64,000 bases of DNA from Thiomicrorhabdus lithotrophica (lineage in GTDB: Bacteria > Pseudomonadota > Gammaproteobacteria > Thiomicrospirales > Thiomicrospiraceae): the NCBI RefSeq assembly GCF_029201445.1, contig NZ_CP102381.1:930001-994000 (forward strand), written 5' to 3'. Position 1 is the first letter of the stretch. Every line of letters starts with the position of its first letter. The notes beneath the pieces were generated by a model. That model made no database searches. It saw only the letters and a program-made list of their open reading frames with translations, and was not told the DNA's origin. The translations under genes were made by a program, and so were the position numbers. Below are positions 7,106 through 15,674 of the stretch, in pieces.

Positions 7106-8533
7106 ATGGGGATACGTCTTAAGTTAGTGGCTTTTTTGCTACTCTTTGGGTTTGTTATTTTGGGCACATTACTGTGGAGCAATCAATTTGTTTTGCATAA
7201 AACCATGTTGCAATACGTGGACCAACGTGATCAACAACGTTTAGAGCGTGTCAAAAATAACCTTGAAGTTTACTTGCAATATGAGCCGATTGAACAAGTA
7301 AATGAATTATCTGAGGCTGTCTGGTTGCGTTTGTTGCGATTTTCACACCGTGTTGATTTGACTCAAATGCCTACTATGATTCCGTTAGTGGTTAGGCGTG
7401 ATTCTCGCCGCCGTCCGCCGCCTTTGGATGAGTTTGAAATTAGGGTCAGCCTTATGAATGCTCAAGGTGAGGTAATTTATGGACGACCACATATTAAACA
7501 TTCCATGCGTTTATCCATTTTTGAAAATGGTATCGAAGTGGCGCAAATTGGTTATCAACCACTTAAAGAGTTAACCGAACGTGCGGACATAGAATTTAGT
7601 CAATCACAATTCAAAATGCTCAGCTTAGGAGCGGTAGTGATTACGCTTTTAGCGTTGATTCTACTTTGGCCTTTGGCTAATCACTTTTTAACCCCAATAC
7701 GCCAGTTAACGAATGCGATGCACCGTTTAAGTGGTGGCGATTTAAGTGAGCGTTTAAACGTTAAACGTCAAGATGAGTTGGGTCAGTTACAACGTGATTT
7801 CAATCACTTGGCCACAACCTTAGAGGCGGCTCAGAAGAGTCGTAATCATTGGATTGCGGATATTTCTCACGAGTTGAGAACGCCATTAACGGTGTTAAGT
7901 GGTTCTATTGAGGCAATGTGTGACGAGGTTCGGCCAATAAATAAACAGAATTTGCAAGGTTTGCAACACGAGGTTGCTGTGTTGAAACGTTTGATTGAAG
8001 ACTTATATCAACTTAGCTTGAGTGATGTGGGCGCATTGCAATATGCGATGCAATCTTTAGATTTAGCAGGCCTGGTTAAACAAAATATTCAGCAGTTTTC
8101 AGCTCAAGCACAAAGCAAATCTTTACAGATTAATTATGACAATATAATCAACCAGGCCTGGGTGTTTGGGGATGCTAATCGCTTAACTCAATTACTTAGC
8201 AATCTATTAAAAAATGCCTTAGATTACACTGATTCAATTGATCAGAACGGACAACCAGGCCTGGTAAAAGTCACGCTTAAAAAACAAGGGCAGGCTTTCC
8301 AGTTAATCATTGAAGATTCATCACCTGGGGTTAATGCAAAAGATTTATCCCATTTAAGTGAGCGTTTTTTTAGAACAGAGAAATCTCGCAACCGCCGAAA
8401 CGGTGGTGCAGGTTTAGGTTTAGCGATGGCCCATCAAATTGTTAATGCACATCAAGGAACCTTAAAGTTTGAGAAATCTGAATTAGGTGGCGTGAAAGTA
8501 ACGGTTGATTTGCCTGTGGAGAGTGAAAAATGA
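7106..8533 (+). CDS. baeS: Envelope-stress sensor histidine kinase, BaeS-like
   Basis: A 475-residue inner-membrane sensor kinase. The N-terminal membrane segment (residues about 5-25) is followed by a periplasmic region of about 145 residues with an unusual RRDSRRRPPP stretch. A second membrane segment lies near 172-192, then HAMP (LTNAMHRLSGGDLSERL). The phospho-acceptor motif is WIADISHELRTPLTVLSG, and the ATPase boxes are NLLKNALDYT and GGAGLGLAMAHQIV. It overlaps the response regulator by four bases (ATGA) and is followed by a Spy-like chaperone gene, so a BaeSR-type envelope-stress role is inferred. Three full or partial dispersed palindromes lie in its coding sequence. Confidence 0.8.
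   Translation: MGIRLKLVAFLLLFGFVILGTLLWSNQFVLHKTMLQYVDQRDQQRLERVKNNLEVYLQYEPIEQVNELSEAVWLRLLRFSHRVDLTQMPTMIPLVVRRDSRRRPPPLDEFEIRVSLMNAQGEVIYGRPHIKHSMRLSIFENGIEVAQIGYQPLKELTERADIEFSQSQFKMLSLGAVVITLLALILLWPLANHFLTPIRQLTNAMHRLSGGDLSERLNVKRQDELGQLQRDFNHLATTLEAAQKSRNHWIADISHELRTPLTVLSGSIEAMCDEVRPINKQNLQGLQHEVAVLKRLIEDLYQLSLSDVGALQYAMQSLDLAGLVKQNIQQFSAQAQSKSLQINYDNIINQAWVFGDANRLTQLLSNLLKNALDYTDSIDQNGQPGLVKVTLKKQGQAFQLIIEDSSPGVNAKDLSHLSERFFRTEKSRNRRNGGAGLGLAMAHQIVNAHQGTLKFEKSELGGVKVTVDLPVESEK
8254..8265. repeat. ACCAGGCCTGGT palindrome, copy 5
   Basis: Exact copy in baeS, read as QPGLV. Near-copies lie at 8151-8162 (one mismatch, read as NQAWV) and about 8066-8076 (AGLV) in the same gene. Confidence 0.95.
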
Positions 8534-9249
8534 ATCAGAGCATTCCACAAAAAATTGTGATTGTAGAAGATGAACCCAAAATCGCACAAATTCTTATCGA
8601 TTACTTGGAAAACCATGGTTATCAAACGGAGTATTTTGTGAGTGGAGAAGGGGTGCTCCATTACCTCGAAAACAATGTTGTAGGCTGTGTTTTATTAGAT
8701 GTGATGCTGCCTAATGCCGAACAGTTTGGCGATGGATTACAGTTGTGTAAAGAGATTCGTCAATTTAGCCAAGTGCCGATTATTTTGATTACCGCCCGTA
8801 TTGAAGAGATTGATCGAATTTTGGGTTTGGAGTTGGGGGCAGACGATTATATTTGTAAACCGTTTAGCCCAAGAGAGGTTGTGGCAAGAGTAAAAGCGTT
8901 GTTAAGACGCAGTCAATTACAAGCCAACCCAGCTGAAAAACAAGAATCGAACACTCAAAAGAAATGGTATTTAGATGAAGGGCGTTATCAACTGAAATAT
9001 CAGCAACAAACCATAACGCTAACGGCGGTGGAGTTTGAAATTATGCGAACACTTTCACACTCACCTGGGAATATCTTTTCTCGTTCTCAATTAATTGAAC
9101 GAATCTATCATGATCATCGCATAGTTTCGGATAGAACGGTGGATAGTCATATTAAAAAGCTACGTCAAAAACTCAATGTAGCCTTTGGTGATATGGAATG
9201 GATTCAGTCGGTTTATGGCGTCGGTTACAAGTTTGTAATGGATTTATAA
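8530..9249 (+). CDS. baeR: OmpR-family response regulator, BaeR-like
   Basis: A 239-residue regulator. The receiver domain has the acidic pair in IVIVEDEPKIAQIL, phospho-acceptor Asp in CVLLDVMLP, Thr in ILITAR and Lys in DDYICKPFSPREVVARVKALLRR. The C-terminal winged helix shows LTAVEFEIMRTLSHSPGNIFSRSQLIERIY and VDSHIKKLRQKL..IQSVYGVGYKF. The start overlaps the kinase stop, implying translational coupling. Likely target: the Spy-like gene 107 bases downstream, whose upstream region has helically phased TTGCA repeats. Confidence 0.85.
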   Translation: MNQSIPQKIVIVEDEPKIAQILIDYLENHGYQTEYFVSGEGVLHYLENNVVGCVLLDVMLPNAEQFGDGLQLCKEIRQFSQVPIILITARIEEIDRILGLELGADDYICKPFSPREVVARVKALLRRSQLQANPAEKQESNTQKKWYLDEGRYQLKYQQQTITLTAVEFEIMRTLSHSPGNIFSRSQLIERIYHDHRIVSDRTVDSHIKKLRQKLNVAFGDMEWIQSVYGVGYKFVMDL

Positions 9250-9254
9250 GTTAA

Positions 9255-9292
9255 TTGCACAAATGCTCACATTGCTTGCATAAAGTTTGCAC
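9255..9292 (+). promoter_or_regulatory. Phased TTGCA repeats, candidate BaeR-type binding site
   Basis: TTGCA occurs at 9255, 9276 and 9287, i.e. spaced 21 and 11 bases (two turns and one turn of helix). OmpR-family regulators bind direct repeats with about 11-base spacing. It lies between the regulator gene and the Spy-like gene. Confidence 0.5.
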
Positions 9293-9356
9293 TTTTAAAC
9301 AGCATACTAGACCTAAGCAGAAAAAATTCTGTGATTGAAATTCTAGGAGAATAACA

Positions 9357-9776
9357 ATGAATAAGATTACAAAAATGATGGGTATGGTTGTGTTAACTGG
9401 TGCTTTAACAGGAGCTTCTGCAATAGCTTTAGCTGATAGTGGTTATGAACATAAACCAGGTATGAGTAAACATGGTGAGCATTCATTTTGGGACAAAAAA
9501 AGTCACCACAAAGGCCATCACTGCAGTAAAAAAGGTCATAAAGCCGACGTTAGTCCAGAAAAACGACAAGCCATGATGCAGTTGAAAATTGAAAATAAAT
9601 TGGAACGCCTTACTGCTAAATTAGATTTAACCCCTAAGCAACAAGTTAAAATACGTGAAATTCTTAAAGATAAACAGCTTAAAAAGCAACAGATGCGTAA
9701 AGAAACACGTATGCAAATTGACCAAGTGTTAACGGTAGAACAGCGCCAAAAATTACCAGGGCATAAACCAGGTTAA
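9357..9776 (+). CDS. Spy/CpxP-like periplasmic chaperone
   Basis: A 139-residue secreted protein: signal peptide (TGALTGASAIALA), then a His/Lys-rich stretch (HHKGHHCSKKGHK) that may bind metal, then the Spy-type helical part with the LTxxQ-like motif LDLTPKQQVKIREIL and a repeat-like LTVEQRQKL. Spy is an ATP-independent periplasmic chaperone induced by BaeR and CpxR. The ATG at 9357 has a good GGAG. The first 30 mature residues are unusually His-rich, so metal sensing in addition to chaperoning is possible. Confidence 0.8.
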   Translation: MNKITKMMGMVVLTGALTGASAIALADSGYEHKPGMSKHGEHSFWDKKSHHKGHHCSKKGHKADVSPEKRQAMMQLKIENKLERLTAKLDLTPKQQVKIREILKDKQLKKQQMRKETRMQIDQVLTVEQRQKLPGHKPG

Positions 9777-9800
9777 GTATCTAACCATTCAATCTTGAGT

Positions 9801-9832
9801 AAAAAACAGCCAAATATTTTGGCTGTTTTTTT
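9801..9832 (+). terminator. Intrinsic terminator after spy-like gene
   Basis: CAGCCAAA / TTTGGCTG stem with a 3-base loop, six A before and seven T after. Confidence 0.85.
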
Positions 9833-10028
9833 ATGTGCATTGTTTTTCTAGTAATAATCACTAATTGGGTTGAAGTATTCTTTTAAGATAATAGCTCTAT
9901 TATTTATTCATCACGAATGAAATTATGTCAGTCTCAATTGTGTCAAATAATGCTTTTCATAGGCCTGTATGGGTGTAAACAAGCTTGGTGGATTTTTTAA
10001 AAAGGCATGTAATCTTTTTTGCTTTCTA

Positions 10029-11381
10029 TTATTGGGTGGGGTTTAGTAGATTATTCATACAGACTCTATTTCGTCCAGCCTTTTTAGCGGCGTATAAAGA
10101 GTGGTCTGCGGCTTTAAATAGGGCTTGGTAATTTAGCTCAATATCCTCTGGACTTTGATCTATGCTTGCAAGTAATTCAACCAGTTGTAGTGCAATTTTT
10201 TTATCATGACAAGCTAGCCCAATGGAACAAGTTGCAGCGATGCCTAGCGGCTCGGCTTCAGCCACTTGTTGGCGTATGGTTTCAGCTCGTTCCAGAACTT
10301 CCTGTTGGTTTAAGTCTTTAATGATGACAACAAACTCATCGCCACCATAGCGTGCAATTATGTCGTTTGAATGACTGTTGTTTTTTAAAATCGAAGCAAC
10401 CGTTTTAAGTATGGTATCGCCGGCAGGGTGTCCCATCATGTCGTTTATATCTTTAAACTGATCAATATCCAACAACATCAAAGTAACCCCTTCATTTTTA
10501 GCGAGCGCTGATTTGATTAGCTTTTCTGCATACTCATCTAAAAAGTGACGGTTATTGATACCGGTTAGCGAGTCTATGTTTGCTTTTTGGTAAAGTGCTT
10601 CTTGTTGGTTTATTAGTTCATCGCGGGCACGTTTGCCCATGATTAGGTTGATTGCTCGGGCTAAAAAGTCGGTTTCATTAAACGGTTTGGCAATAAAATC
10701 GCCCGCACCATGTTTAAGAACATACACTTGGCGTAATAAGTCGTTCCATCCTGATACGGCCAAAATAGGGATGTCGCGGATGCGTTCATTACCTTGACGA
10801 ATTAGGTTAATTAGGCCAATGCCGCTTACTTCGCCTTCTAGTACCAAGTCAGTTACGACGATATCAAACGGTTTTTTAGTGTTGTCTAAAATTTTGGCGG
10901 CTTCTTCGCCACTTTTAACGTGTTTAACTTTCCAGCCTACGGATTGCATAATGTGGCTGGTAAAGTCAGCGGTGCTTTGGGTGTCTTCTACATAGAGAAC
11001 ACGAGCTGATATATTAAGTGTGGCATAGACCATTAAGCTATGCAGAGCGCGCTTTAGCGTTGGAAAATCGGATTTAATAAATATTTCGGTAAAACCAGCA
11101 TCGTAGGCTTGGCGTTTAAAGTCCGGGGAACTATTTGATGTGAGTAAAAACTTAGGCGTGTTGCTTAAGCTTTTGTTGAGCTTGAGCTTTTTTAAAAACT
11201 TAAAACTGTCCATGTCACCCAGTTCATGCGCCACACAGATGGCAGACGGTTTGTGGTTTTTTAAATGAGCCAGGCCATCGTTTCCATTGCTGGCTTCGGT
11301 GATTTGTGTATCTTCATTACTAAGGGTGAGCTTGATAACATTACGATAACTGTTGGATGGATCGACAATGAATAGGTTCAT
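10029..11381 (-). CDS. PleD-like diguanylate cyclase (REC-REC-GGDEF)
   Basis: A 450-residue soluble protein with two receiver domains (about 1-120 and 127-245) and a GGDEF domain (about 270-445). The active-site loop RYGGDEF is intact, so c-di-GMP synthesis is expected. The inhibitory I-site is degenerate (HSND instead of RxxD). The first receiver lacks the phosphorylatable Asp (Ala in ICVAHELGDMDSF), while the second keeps it (IVVTDLVLEG). Family logic suggests the first receiver is a dimerisation adaptor and the second the phosphorylation switch. No kinase gene is adjacent. Confidence 0.88.
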   Translation of the reverse strand: MNLFIVDPSNSYRNVIKLTLSNEDTQITEASNGNDGLAHLKNHKPSAICVAHELGDMDSFKFLKKLKLNKSLSNTPKFLLTSNSSPDFKRQAYDAGFTEIFIKSDFPTLKRALHSLMVYATLNISARVLYVEDTQSTADFTSHIMQSVGWKVKHVKSGEEAAKILDNTKKPFDIVVTDLVLEGEVSGIGLINLIRQGNERIRDIPILAVSGWNDLLRQVYVLKHGAGDFIAKPFNETDFLARAINLIMGKRARDELINQQEALYQKANIDSLTGINNRHFLDEYAEKLIKSALAKNEGVTLMLLDIDQFKDINDMMGHPAGDTILKTVASILKNNSHSNDIIARYGGDEFVVIIKDLNQQEVLERAETIRQQVAEAEPLGIAATCSIGLACHDKKIALQLVELLASIDQSPEDIELNYQALFKAADHSLYAAKKAGRNRVCMNNLLNPTQ

Positions 11382-11517
11382 AAGGTTTTAAAGGCTGTAT
11401 AAAAAGCTTGCTATCATAAAGCCAAATGAGTTTAGCAACAAGGATGATATTACGTAGCGTGTTTTGCTTTGTTACCAGGCCAGGTAAATTGTTTTGATAA
11501 TCTTAATATCGAGTAAT

Positions 11518-11552
11518 AAAAAAACCGCCATAGTTTAGACTTTGGCGGTTTA
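11518..11552 (-). terminator. Intrinsic terminator after cnoX-like gene
   Basis: On the minus strand AACCGCCA pairs with TGGCGGTT and is followed by seven T. It sits just after the stop of the minus-strand gene ending at 11574. A palindrome variant ACCAGGCCAGGT lies about 35 bases further downstream of that gene (near 11474). Confidence 0.8.
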
Positions 11553-11573
11553 ATGGTTGAATGGGGTTTTAGT

Positions 11574-12449
11574 TTAAACCGCTAAGATATTTGATAGCTG
11601 TCGACGGAATTCGCTCGCTAACTCTTTATTATTTAAATCCAACATATTAATGACTACTACCGCAAGTTCTTGTGCGCCACCACCTTTTGCATCTGGGTTT
11701 TGTTTTAATAAGCCAAACAGTTGTGCCATGCCTTCTTTATAGGCTTGTTCTGCTATTAAACAGATGGCAAGATCAAATTGAATGTCTTCATCGTCAGGTG
11801 TTTCAGCTAGTTTTGTAGTTAGGGCTAGTTTACCGTCAGTGTCTAATGCCAGTTTTTTAAAGGTAATTTGACCAATTAAAAAGCGTCCGGTTTCGGTTTC
11901 TTTAATTTTGTTTGGTAGTTTGGTAAAAAGTTCAGCGGCTTCAGCAAGCATATTGATGTCTAGAAATATCTGACACATATCCATTGCAATTTTAATATTG
12001 CTTGGATTCATTTGAGCCGCTTGGGCAAGGAGCTTAATCGCTTCTGGCGTTTCACCATTTTTATGTTTTTCTTCAGCTTGAAGGCGTAGGTCTTCTGCAG
12101 GGTCAAAGATATCAAATTTTCTAAAAACCTGAGCTAAAGACTCTTCAGTCATACTTCCCAGTTCTTGGTGAACCATTTCACCATCTTTGAATATTTTTAA
12201 CATTGGTACGTTTTTGACCTCTAGGCGGTCACGTACTTGGGTATACATATCAATATCTAAGCGGGCAAGAATGAATTGCCCAGCAAACTTCTCAGCATAA
12301 TCAATGAGCGCATTTTCCATGGCGATACAGGTTGGAGAAATCGGGCTTAAAAACAGAACAAATACAGGTAGCTTGTGCGAGTTGATGAGAACGAGTGAAT
12401 CAAAATTATCGTCTGAAATTTCAAAATTATAAATTTCTTGTGCGGCCAT
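11574..12449 (-). CDS. cnoX: Thioredoxin-TPR co-chaperone, CnoX/YbbN-like
   Basis: About 291 residues from the ATG at 12449 (AGGA upstream); an in-frame ATG at 12470 is less likely. The N-terminal thioredoxin fold (about 1-110) has SPTC where catalytic thioredoxins have CxxC, as in E. coli CnoX (SxxC). The rest (about 125-291) is TPR-like helical repeat (AEEKHKNGETPEAIKLLAQAAQMNPSN). CnoX is a chlorine-activated holdase that delivers clients to GroEL and DnaK. The position divergent from grpE-dnaK-dnaJ fits that role. Confidence 0.85.
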   Translation of the reverse strand: MAAQEIYNFEISDDNFDSLVLINSHKLPVFVLFLSPISPTCIAMENALIDYAEKFAGQFILARLDIDMYTQVRDRLEVKNVPMLKIFKDGEMVHQELGSMTEESLAQVFRKFDIFDPAEDLRLQAEEKHKNGETPEAIKLLAQAAQMNPSNIKIAMDMCQIFLDINMLAEAAELFTKLPNKIKETETGRFLIGQITFKKLALDTDGKLALTTKLAETPDDEDIQFDLAICLIAEQAYKEGMAQLFGLLKQNPDAKGGGAQELAVVVINMLDLNNKELASEFRRQLSNILAV

Positions 12450-12504
12450 TTTTTTATTCCTGAATTGCAATCAGGGGATTATAGCAGACTTGCTAAAATC
12501 GATT

Positions 12505-12525
12505 AAAAATCTACTGTAGATTTTT
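12505..12525. repeat. Inverted repeat upstream of cnoX/grpE
   Basis: AAAAATCTAC-T-GTAGATTTTT, a 21-base palindrome in the divergent cnoX-grpE region. It could be an operator or a small terminator. Confidence 0.5.
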
Positions 12526-12560
12526 TTATTGAAAATTACTGAAAAAAATTACGACTTTGT

Positions 12561-12588
12561 CTTGAATTAGCCAACACTATCCCTTATA
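12561..12588 (+). promoter_or_regulatory. Sigma-32-type promoter for grpE
   Basis: CTTGAAT (12561-12567), N13, CCCTTATA (12581-12588), close to the heat-shock consensus CTTGAAA-N11-16-CCCCATNT. It lies 34 bases before the grpE ATG. Confidence 0.75.
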
Positions 12589-12622
12589 AAGCTTCGGATT
12601 GAGAATTTTATCGGAGAAAAGC

Positions 12623-13192
12623 ATGTCTGACAAAGAGCAAAACCTTAACGAAGAATTAGAAAACCAAACTGCGGAAGAAGCCGCTCAACAAGCGGAAGAA
12701 GCATTAGAAAATGCACAAGAGGCTGTTGAAAATGATGTTCAAGCTTTGTTAGAAGAAGCTAAGGCAGAAGCTGAAAAACATAAAGATTTAGCAATGCGTG
12801 TACAAGCGGATATGGAAAACTTACGCCGTAGAACCCGTATTGATGTAGAAAGTGCGCATAAATATGCATTAGAGAAATTTGTAAATGCATTGATTCCTGC
12901 TATGGATTCTATGGAAATGGGAATGGAAGCGGCTTCTAAGGAAGGCGCAACGATTGAAAGCATTAGTGAGGGCGTTGAAATGACGTTCAAACAGTTGCTG
13001 GATGTTTTACAAGAGTTTAACGTTGAACGTATCGATCCTACTGGTGAGAAGTTTGATCCGCAACTGCATGAAGCGATGACGATGTTCCCATCGCCTGACC
13101 ATGAGAGTAATACAGTGGTAGACACAATTCAAAAAGGCTACACACTAAATGAACGTTTAGTGCGTGCCGCTCGAGTTATTGTTGCCCAATAA
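12623..13192 (+). CDS. grpE: Nucleotide exchange factor GrpE
   Basis: A 189-residue DnaK nucleotide exchange factor. The ATG at 12623 has GGAG seven bases upstream; the longer frame from 12599 is not supported. The acidic N-terminal tail (EELENQTAEEAAQQAEEALE) leads into the long dimerisation helix, then MRVQADMENLRRRTRIDVESAHKYALEKFVNALIPAMDSME and the C-terminal beta-domain ERIDPTGEKFDPQLHEAM..GYTLNERLVRAARVIVAQ. A heat-shock promoter precedes it and dnaK follows with its own. Confidence 0.96.
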   Translation: MSDKEQNLNEELENQTAEEAAQQAEEALENAQEAVENDVQALLEEAKAEAEKHKDLAMRVQADMENLRRRTRIDVESAHKYALEKFVNALIPAMDSMEMGMEAASKEGATIESISEGVEMTFKQLLDVLQEFNVERIDPTGEKFDPQLHEAMTMFPSPDHESNTVVDTIQKGYTLNERLVRAARVIVAQ

Positions 13193-13276
13193 CCATCGAT
13201 TTTTAAATAGAAACATCGGTAATCAGAATAAAAAACAATCGATTAGCGAAAAATACGAAAAAAAATCAAATTTAGA

Positions 13277-13304
13277 CTTGAAAGCATTTTTAACAGCCTT
13301 ATAT
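13277..13304 (+). promoter_or_regulatory. Sigma-32-type promoter for dnaK
   Basis: CTTGAAA (13277-13283, perfect -35), N13, CCTTATAT (13297-13304), matching the sigma-32 consensus. The resulting leader is about 100 bases and contains an ACCAGGCCTGGT copy. Confidence 0.8.
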
Positions 13305-13349
13305 ACAAGTCAACAAAACAAACAACATTATTTTAAGAATTAACTTATT

Positions 13350-13361
13350 ACCAGGCCTGGT
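13350..13361. repeat. ACCAGGCCTGGT palindrome, copy 6
   Basis: Exact copy in the transcribed dnaK leader, between the heat-shock promoter and the start codon. Confidence 0.95.
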
Positions 13362-13414
13362 CAAAATAAACGAGCTGGCTTGGTAACTTAAGTTTGCAAT
13401 TTGGAGTGAATCAA

Positions 13415-15331
13415 ATGGCTAAAATTATTGGTATCGATTTAGGAACCACAAACTCATGTGTGGCAGTAATGGAAGGGAAAGACGTTAAAGTTATTCCTAA
13501 CGCGGAAGGTGCTCGTACTACGCCTTCTATTGTTGGTTACACAGCGGATGGTGAAGTTTTAGTTGGTGATTCAGCTAAGCGTCAAGCGGTAACTAACCCA
13601 GAAAACACAATTTTTGCAATCAAGCGTTTAATCGGTCGTCGCGCAGATGATGCGGTTGTAGCAAAAGATAAGGCAATGGTTCCTTATGCAATCGTTGCAG
13701 CAGATAATGGTGATGCATGGGTTGAAGTGAATGGTAAGAAATTATCACCTCAAGAAGTGTCTGCAAAAACATTAATGAAAATGAAGCAAACAGCAGAAGA
13801 CTATCTTGGTCACGAAGTAACGGAAGCGGTAGTAACGGTTCCTGCTTACTTTAACGATGCTCAGCGTCAAGCGACTAAAGATGCAGGTAAAATTGCTGGT
13901 TTAGAAGTTAAGCGTATTATCAACGAACCAACGGCTGCGGCACTTGCGTACGGTATGGATAAAGCGACTGGCGATAGCAAAATCGCAGTATACGATTTAG
14001 GTGGTGGTACGTTTGATATCTCTATCATTGAAGTTGCAGACCTTGATGGTGAGAAGCAAGTAGAAGTACTTTCTACAAACGGTGACACTTTCTTAGGTGG
14101 TGAAGATTTTGATAACGTAATCGTTGAATATATTGCTGAAGAATTCAAAAAAGACCAGAACGTTGATCTGAAATTAGATAAGTTGGCTCTACAGCGTGTT
14201 CGTGAAGCGGCAGAGAAAGCGAAAATTGAGCTTTCTTCACGTGAGCAAACAGACATCAACTTACCTTACGTAACAGCTGATGCAACGGGGCCTAAGCACT
14301 TAAACATGAAAATTACTCGTGCTAAGTTTGAATCTTTAATTGAAGATTTAGTTAAGCGTTCAATTGAACCATGTAAAACAGCGCTTAAAGATGCAGGTCT
14401 TTCAGCTTCTGAAATTGACGATGTTATCTTGGTGGGTGGTTCAACTCGTGTACCAATGGTACAAGCAGCAGTTAAAGAGTTCTTCGGTAAAGAGCCACGT
14501 AAAGATGTAAACCCTGATGAAGCAGTAGCAATGGGTGCGGCGATTCAAGGTGGTGTACTTTCTGGTGATGTTAACGATGTACTTCTATTAGACGTTACTC
14601 CTCTATCTCTAGGTATTGAGACAATGGGTGGTGTAATGACTAAGCTAATTGAGAAGAACACAACTATCCCAACACGTAAGTCACAAGTATTCTCTACAGC
14701 CGAAGATAACCAGTCTGCAGTAACTATTCATGTTGTTCAGGGTGAACGTGAAATGGCTTCTGGAAACAAGTCTCTTGGTCAGTTTAACCTAGACGAGATT
14801 CCACCAGCACAACGTGGTATGCCTCAGATTGAAGTAACATTTGATATTGATGCAAACGGTATCCTAAATGTATCTGCTAAAGATAAGAATACGGGTAAAG
14901 AGCAGCACATCACAATCCAAGCGTCTTCTGGTCTTTCTGATGAAGAAGTAGAAGCAATGGTTAAAGATGCTGAAGCGCACGCTGAAGAAGATGCAAAATT
15001 GAAAGAGTTAGTTGAAGCTCGTAACCAAGCGGATGCAATGGTTCACGCAACGCAAAAAATGGTTAAGGATGCTGGCGATTCTATTGATGCAGCTGAAAAA
15101 GAAGCGATTGATACAGCGATTAAAGCGGTTGAAGAAGCGATTAAAGGCACTGATAAAGCAGCGATTGAAGAGTCAGTGGTTAAGTTAGGGGAAGCTAGCC
15201 AGTCAGTAGCTCAAAAAGCGCAAGCACAGCAGCAAGCTGGTGGTGCTGAAGCTCAAGAGCAAGGTTCTACAGATGCTGCAGATGATGATATCGTAGATGC
15301 AGAGTTTGAAGAAGTAGACGATAAGAAGTAG
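13415..15331 (+). CDS. dnaK: Chaperone DnaK (Hsp70)
   Basis: A 638-residue Hsp70 starting [21 protein letters not shown] at 13415, with GGAG eight bases upstream. The ATPase domain shows [50 protein letters not shown] and [11 protein letters not shown]. The linker is [19 protein letters not shown]; substrate-binding domain and helical lid follow, with a Gln/Ala-rich tail ending in acidic EFEEVDDKK. Codon use is more GC-ending than neighbours, as for highly expressed genes. A 14-base tandem duplication spans the stop codon. Confidence 0.98.
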   Translation: MAKIIGIDLGTTNSCVAVMEGKDVKVIPNAEGARTTPSIVGYTADGEVLVGDSAKRQAVTNPENTIFAIKRLIGRRADDAVVAKDKAMVPYAIVAADNGDAWVEVNGKKLSPQEVSAKTLMKMKQTAEDYLGHEVTEAVVTVPAYFNDAQRQATKDAGKIAGLEVKRIINEPTAAALAYGMDKATGDSKIAVYDLGGGTFDISIIEVADLDGEKQVEVLSTNGDTFLGGEDFDNVIVEYIAEEFKKDQNVDLKLDKLALQRVREAAEKAKIELSSREQTDINLPYVTADATGPKHLNMKITRAKFESLIEDLVKRSIEPCKTALKDAGLSASEIDDVILVGGSTRVPMVQAAVKEFFGKEPRKDVNPDEAVAMGAAIQGGVLSGDVNDVLLLDVTPLSLGIETMGGVMTKLIEKNTTIPTRKSQVFSTAEDNQSAVTIHVVQGEREMASGNKSLGQFNLDEIPPAQRGMPQIEVTFDIDANGILNVSAKDKNTGKEQHITIQASSGLSDEEVEAMVKDAEAHAEEDAKLKELVEARNQADAMVHATQKMVKDAGDSIDAAEKEAIDTAIKAVEEAIKGTDKAAIEESVVKLGEASQSVAQKAQAQQQAGGAEAQEQGSTDAADDDIVDAEFEEVDDKK

Positions 15332-15341
15332 ACGATAAGAA
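15314..15341 (+). repeat. 14-bp tandem duplication across the dnaK stop codon
   Basis: GTAGACGATAAGAA is present twice, head to tail. The stop TAG (15329-15331) falls at the junction, so the second unit is untranslated. Confidence 0.9.
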
Positions 15342-15353
15342 GTAATTATTTAA

Positions 15354-15442
15354 TGAGCTAGCAGTGCTGGACACTTTGTTGGGAAATAATCACGTACACT
15401 TGTACGCTCATATTTCCCGCCTTGTTCCAGCAAGCTATCTCA
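15354..15442 (+). repeat. Large nested hairpin in the dnaK-dnaJ gap
   Basis: Three nested arms: outer TGAG-TAGC..TGCTGGA paired with TCCAGCA..GCTA-CTCA, middle GGGAAAT (15381-15387) with ATTTCCC (15412-15418), inner CGTAC/GTACG around 15393-15406. No T run follows, so it is not a simple terminator. It may be an mRNA processing or stability element, or a small repeat element. Confidence 0.75.
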
Positions 15443-15674
15443 AGAAATAAAATACTTTTATAAGATTGCTTTTAATTAGTATTAAAAATTGCACGAATAT
15501 CTTAGTTTACTAGGGCATTTGTGCATTTTTATATCTTGAGTTTACTCTCTATTTAAAAGTTACCAGGCCTGTTATAAAGTTTGTTTACCAGTGTTAGGTA
15601 TTTTTTAAATAGAACGTAGATTAAATATTTAAAATTAAACATTAAAAAAGCGCAAAAGCGTGGACGAGAAATCG

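Noticed and set aside
6798-7122. Two overlapping short open frames before baeS
   Set aside because: Low-complexity hydrophobic translations without start signals, spanning the palindrome and running into baeS.
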